From DATBGO01 sp963695645 (GTDB taxonomy: Bacteria; Actinomycetota; Actinomycetes; Streptosporangiales; Streptosporangiaceae), in contig CAVOHC010000012.1 in assembly GCA_963695645.1 (NCBI GenBank), forward strand, positions 62,001 through 126,000: DNA of 64,000 bases, in the 5' to 3' direction. The translations under genes and the position numbers were made by a program. The notes below the pieces were generated by a model, which saw only the letters and a list, made by a program, of their open reading frames with translations, was not told where the DNA came from and did not search any database. Positions 60,383-64,000 of the stretch are shown here, piece after piece (the stretch's first letter is position 1; every line of letters begins with the position of its first letter).

Positions 60383-62092
60383 CTAGCCATGAGCTGGTAG
60401 CGGCACGCGCCATTCCAGCTCGGTTCCGCCGCCGCCGGCCCGGGCGACCCGCATTGTCCCGCTCAGCTTGCTTGCCCGTTCTTCCAGGTTGGCGAGTCCG
60501 CTGCGGCGCTTGGTCTGCTTCATGCCGACGCCGTTGTCAGTGACGGTGAGGACGAGGTCCTGGCCGGCCTCGATCGCCACCTCGACGCGGGTGGCACGCG
60601 CGTGCCGGACGACGTTGGACAGCGCCTCGCGCAGCGCGCAGAGCAGATGCTCGCCGATCTCAGGGGTGACTTGCTCGTCCAGCCTGCCCGCCATCCGCAG
60701 CGACGGCGCGAAACCAAGCGGGCTGGTCATCTCGGCGACGACCTCGAGGATTTGAGCACGGAGGCTAGGCGGCTGCCCGTCGCCCCGGGAATGCAGCGCG
60801 AAAATCGCCGAGCGGATCTCCTTGATCGTCTCATCCAGCGCGTCGACAGCCTTGCTCACCCGGCCAGCGGCCTCCGGCTCAGTCAGCAGCGCGGCGGTGC
60901 CCTCCAGCGACATGCCGGTGGCATAGAGCCGCTGGATGACCAGGTCGTGCAGGTCACGAGCGATCCGGTCGCGGTCTTCGAACACCGCGAACCGCTCGAC
61001 GTCCCGGCGGTGCTCGGCCAGCTCGAGGGCGATGCCGGCCTGTGCCGCGAACGTGATCACCATGTCGATAGCTGCTGGCGCCAGCTGCATCGCGCCATGG
61101 CGTCGGCCAGCGGTCAGGACGCCGCGGACGTTGCCGGGCGCGCCCAGGGGCACCAGCACCGCAGGTCCCAGGGGCATATGCTGGCGCGCGACGGCGGCGA
61201 CCCGGTCATCGCCGCTGAAGTCTGGCAGGGTCTTGGGCTCGCCGGTGTCCATGACGAGCCCGGAGACTGAGCCCTGGGCAGGAAGCACCAGGCCCAGTGC
61301 CTCGGCCGCGCCCTCGCCGGTTGCATGCTCGATCACCAGATGCTGGCGGCTGCCATCCGGTAGGGCGAGCGCCACGAGGTCCGCGCCCGATATCTCAAGT
61401 GCCCGCTGCGTCACCAGGGCAAGCACTTCGTCCGGCGCCGACCCGGAGAGCAGCCGCTGCGTGACCTCGGCGCTTGCCCGCAGCCAGCGCTGCTGCCTGC
61501 GGGCCTCCTCATAGAGCCTGGCGTTGTCAATCGCCACTCCGGCCGCGGCGGCAAGGGCGACGAGCAGGGCCTCGTCCTCCTCATCGAACTGACCGCCGCC
61601 CAGCTTCTCGGTCAGGTACAGGTTGCCGTACACGTCGTCGCGGATCCGCACGGGCACGCCGAGGAACGAGCGCATCGGCGGATGCCCGGCCGGGAAGCCG
61701 TATGACCGCAGGTGCGCCGAGATATCGGGCAGGCGCAGCGTGCGCGGGTTGGTGATCAGTTCCCCGAGCAGGCCGCGCCCCTCCGGCCAGTGATGAATCC
61801 TGCCGATCTCCGCCTCGTCCAGCCCGACCGGGACGAACTCAGCTAGCTGGCCCCCGTCCCCGATGACCCCGAGCGCGCCGTACCGGGCGTTGACCAGGGT
61901 GACAGCCGCCTCGACGATCTGGCGGAGCGCGATCTCAAGCTCAAGGTTCCCGCCCACCGCCATGACCGCCTCGAGCAGGGCATGGGTCCGGTCGCGCGTG
62001 GCCAGCACCGCTTGCAGGCGGACTTGCAGCTCGGCGAGTAGCTCGTCGAGGCGCATCTGCGGCACTACCGGGCGCGAATCCGAGGGTTGCAA
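60383..62092 (-). CDS. devS: DevS/DosS-like heme-GAF histidine kinase
   Basis: The protein of about 570 residues has two GAF domains, a HisKA_3 dimerisation domain (DRDRIARDLHDLVIQRLYATG, phospho-His in LHD) and an HATPase domain (ALREALSNVVRHARA, VTDNGVGM). GAF-A has FPAGHPPMRSFLGVPV, where the His corresponds to the heme ligand of DosS, and GNLYLTEK near the distal Tyr. It senses O2, NO or CO or redox state and phosphorylates DevR. TTG 62092 follows GGAG by 8 bases; ATG 62056 is an alternative start. Confidence 0.88.
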   Translation of the reverse strand: MQPSDSRPVVPQMRLDELLAELQVRLQAVLATRDRTHALLEAVMAVGGNLELEIALRQIVEAAVTLVNARYGALGVIGDGGQLAEFVPVGLDEAEIGRIHHWPEGRGLLGELITNPRTLRLPDISAHLRSYGFPAGHPPMRSFLGVPVRIRDDVYGNLYLTEKLGGGQFDEEDEALLVALAAAAGVAIDNARLYEEARRQQRWLRASAEVTQRLLSGSAPDEVLALVTQRALEISGADLVALALPDGSRQHLVIEHATGEGAAEALGLVLPAQGSVSGLVMDTGEPKTLPDFSGDDRVAAVARQHMPLGPAVLVPLGAPGNVRGVLTAGRRHGAMQLAPAAIDMVITFAAQAGIALELAEHRRDVERFAVFEDRDRIARDLHDLVIQRLYATGMSLEGTAALLTEPEAAGRVSKAVDALDETIKEIRSAIFALHSRGDGQPPSLRAQILEVVAEMTSPLGFAPSLRMAGRLDEQVTPEIGEHLLCALREALSNVVRHARATRVEVAIEAGQDLVLTVTDNGVGMKQTKRRSGLANLEERASKLSGTMRVARAGGGGTELEWRVPLPAHG

Positions 62093-62207
62093 GCCTGCAG
62101 CTCCCCTGCAAGTTTGTTCCGGCACTGCTCTGATCGTACGTGAGCCGCTTGACGGGCAATGCCCGCCGCCCCGCCGCAGCCCAGGGAGCCGCCGGCCGCC
62201 GCTGGCC

Positions 62208-62221
62208 GGACCAAGGGCCCT
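62208..62221. promoter_or_regulatory. DevR-type box
   Basis: GGACCAAGGGCCCT; its complement AGGGCCCTTGGTCC differs at one position from the core of the box at 62479 and resembles the boxes near 41.5 kb. It lies about 115 bases from the devS start. Confidence 0.5.
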
Positions 62222-62478
62222 CGTGCCCGATGCGACCTTCCGCGGCCCGGTGACCGAGGTCCGGAAGAACCGGGGACGGCCGACCCTGCTGCCGGCGGCC
62301 GGCTTGGTGGAAGGCTGCCAAAAGTGACGAAACGCGGCGGCCGCGGCACGTCGCCAGGTCACAATGTCCCGTCGCGAGGGGTTATGGGCGCCATATCCCG
62401 GCGGCGAGGGCCTGTCCGCTTCTGGGTATACACGGAGCGCAGCCGCAGGGGCGGAGCCAGGCGCCGGAATTTCGACTA

Positions 62479-62491
62479 GGACCAAAGGCCC
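62479..62491. promoter_or_regulatory. DevR-type box upstream of the cytochrome b gene
   Basis: GGACCAAAGGCCC, complement GGGCCTTTGGTCC, is a symmetric DevR-like site 104 bases before the cytochrome b start. It could activate the gene under hypoxia. Confidence 0.5.
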
Positions 62492-62594
62492 ACCGGACTA
62501 TGACCGATATCCCTGCCTGATCATGCCGGCAGACGGCATGATCACCTAGTCAATCGTTTCCCTGGCGGATTGCCCGCAGCGAAGGAGCATGCTG

Positions 62595-64000
62595 ATGAGC
62601 GTCCATGCGATGGCCTCTGGCCCTCTCGCCATCGACCTCAACCAGCCTGGCAGCTACCTGCACTGGTCGATTTTCACCATCTCCGTTGCGAACCTGGTGC
62701 TCATTGCCGTGATGGTGGTGATTTTTGGCGCTGCCCTGCTGCTGCCATTTCCCAGGGCTCACCTCGGCGAGCCCGGGGGCGCTACGGCAGTCGGTCCCAT
62801 TGACGATCCGTCGGCAGCGGATACCGCCGCGACAGCAAGCGACGATACCGCGCGGATGTGGACCGCGCGGGTCCGGCGCCGGGCGGTTCGCTCGCTGCCG
62901 CCCGACAAGCTGCTTCCAGACCACCAGCCGGCCTACGTGGCGTCCTGGATCTACGTCTTCGGCGTGGCCTCTATTGCCGCGCTCGGCATCGCGATTGTGT
63001 CCGGTGTCGCCATCGCGCTTGGCGGCCCCGACTGGTGGCACTACAACGGGATCGGGCATTTCTTCAACAGCCTGCACATGTGGAGTGTCGAGCTGTTCAT
63101 GGCGCTGCTTGTCATCCACTTGTGGGGCAAGTTCTGGATGGCCGCGTGGCGCGGCCGCCGGGCGATGACCTGGATCACCGGTGTCGTCGCCTTCATGGCC
63201 TCGGTCGTTGAGTGCTTCACGGGCTACCTGTCCCAGCAGAACTTCGACTCGCAGTGGATCTCTGCCAGCGGCAAGGACGCGTTCAACTCGGTCGGCGTCG
63301 GCGCTTTCTTCAACGTGATGAACTTCGGCCAGATGCTGATGTGGCACATCGTGCTCGTCCCGATCATCCTGATCGCGATCGTCGGCGCGCATGTGCTGCT
63401 GGTCCGGGTGCGTGGCGTCGCGCACCCGATCGGGGCGGAAGGCGGGGGAGCCCCGCTGCGAAAGCGGCTGACCAGGCGCCAGGTCGCCGCGGCCGAGGCC
63501 GCGCCGTGGCGCGGCCCCACCCGCCGGTACGACATCCTCAAGGAAGGCACGATCGCCTCGGTGGTGATCCTCGCCTTGACCTTCGGTCTTTCCGCCCTGC
63601 TGTCCTCACCTGACGTGCCGCCGGTCACCATCGGGACCTGGGCCAGGATCATGCCGGCCGACTTCATCGGCACGGCGGCAACTGAGCTCAACGGGACCAG
63701 CGAGACCGCCACCTACGGACCGCCGTATGTGGCCGGCCAGACCGGCAGCGTGCAGCGCCTCTGGTTCTCCCCGCAGACCATTGCCGGGGTGACCCAGCCG
63801 GTCAACGCGGCGCAGGACTTCGTGATCTCGCCGCTGTCCAAGCTCGCGCCCACCGACCCGGCGCTGGCCAGGGCGCTCAGGACCTACCAGTCGGCGTCGC
63901 CTGCGCAGCAGCTGAAGTGGGCCAATGCCTACTACGCCGTCGTGCCGAAGGTGAAGTTCGGCAACGGAAACCCGGTCGTTCCCGCGGCCAACGACGGGCC
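62595..64000 (+). CDS. Cytochrome b (QcrB-like) subunit, 3' partial
   Basis: The frame runs open from ATG 62595 (AAGGAG 7 bases upstream) to the window end, giving 468 residues without a stop. After an N-terminal helix and a polar segment of about 60 residues comes the four-helix heme core. Helix B has H161 and H175 (LHMWSVELFMALLVIH), and helix D has H251 and H266, the 13- and 14-residue spacings of the b6-type cytochromes of actinobacterial bc complexes. The product is a membrane quinol-oxidising subunit or a related diheme cytochrome. It lies beside devRS rather than with qcrCA, so it may be an alternative, hypoxia-linked copy. Confidence 0.82.
   Translation, partial: MSVHAMASGPLAIDLNQPGSYLHWSIFTISVANLVLIAVMVVIFGAALLLPFPRAHLGEPGGATAVGPIDDPSAADTAATASDDTARMWTARVRRRAVRSLPPDKLLPDHQPAYVASWIYVFGVASIAALGIAIVSGVAIALGGPDWWHYNGIGHFFNSLHMWSVELFMALLVIHLWGKFWMAAWRGRRAMTWITGVVAFMASVVECFTGYLSQQNFDSQWISASGKDAFNSVGVGAFFNVMNFGQMLMWHIVLVPIILIAIVGAHVLLVRVRGVAHPIGAEGGGAPLRKRLTRRQVAAAEAAPWRGPTRRYDILKEGTIASVVILALTFGLSALLSSPDVPPVTIGTWARIMPADFIGTAATELNGTSETATYGPPYVAGQTGSVQRLWFSPQTIAGVTQPVNAAQDFVISPLSKLAPTDPALARALRTYQSASPAQQLKWANAYYAVVPKVKFGNGNPVVPAANDG

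Larger units (their letters stand above)
62093..62594. other. Divergent regulatory region between devS and the cytochrome b gene
   Basis: Five hundred bases without a supported gene. Two DevR-type boxes lie inside (62208 and 62479), and the Shine-Dalgarno AAGGAG for the cytochrome b is at 62582-62587. Confidence 0.6.

Noticed and set aside
62093..62485. N-terminal extension of devS to 62485
   Set aside because: The extra 130 residues are low-complexity, cross the DevR boxes and exceed the family length.

Overview
The window is high-GC DNA with the gene repertoire of a soil actinomycete (Actinomycetota). It has a WhiB7-type regulator, a mycothiol-type maleylpyruvate isomerase, a DevR/DevS (DosR/DosS-like) heme-sensor pair, WS/DGAT acyltransferases, an actinobacterial-style cytochrome b, PaaABCDE, DUF1707 and DUF732-like proteins and a LAL/MalT-type LuxR regulator. 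Both ends cut genes: an acetone carboxylase alpha subunit at the left edge and a cytochrome b at the right edge. No tRNA, rRNA or CRISPR array was seen.

Layout. 0-9 kb: acetone carboxylase alpha (partial) and gamma, a VOC protein, a transglutaminase-like protein, two tandem secreted paralogues, a DUF1707 protein, a decaying IS607 element and a DUF1330 protein. 8.9-10.6 kb: metG behind what looks like a ribosome-mediated attenuator. 10.6-20.5 kb: small enzymes (methyltransferases, SGNH hydrolase, GNAT, type II NADH dehydrogenase, alpha/beta hydrolase, PNPOx-like), membrane proteins and several gene relics. 20.6-28.4 kb: a regulatory and efflux island with an MFS pump, a cupin, a three-gene whiB7 operon, a large LAL regulator, and an RHH antitoxin followed by a Doc-like/ClpC-N fusion. 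The MFS gene and the whiB7 operon share an identical bipartite promoter-like element.

28.6-41.2 kb: aerobic phenylacetate catabolism (paaK, paaABCDE, TetR/PaaR) with thiolase and acyl-CoA dehydrogenase. 41.4-50 kb: an acetate-transporter-family gene behind three DevR-type boxes, then acyl-CoA ligase and wax-ester/TAG synthase genes that have been tandemly duplicated, leaving ligase-tail relics, and an IclR regulator. 50-54 kb: a complete 3-hydroxybenzoate-gentisate operon whose promoter carries ATTCC-N7-GGAAT, the site type published for GenR-like IclR regulators. A second copy of this site lies in front of the acyl-CoA dehydrogenase gene near 39 kb.

54-64 kb: adenylate kinase, a haloalkane-dehalogenase-like hydrolase, an HtrA-type protease, a stand-alone HD hydrolase, three short exact tandem duplications, convergent devR and devS, and the start of a cytochrome b gene with DevR-type boxes upstream. 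Together the genes suggest a versatile aerobe that degrades aromatics and ketones, stores acyl chains as neutral lipid, and has hypoxia and antibiotic-stress regulation. The many relics (IS607 tnpB, beta-lactamase/TetR, NUDIX, LAL, DegT, ligase tails) mark this as a rearranging accessory region.
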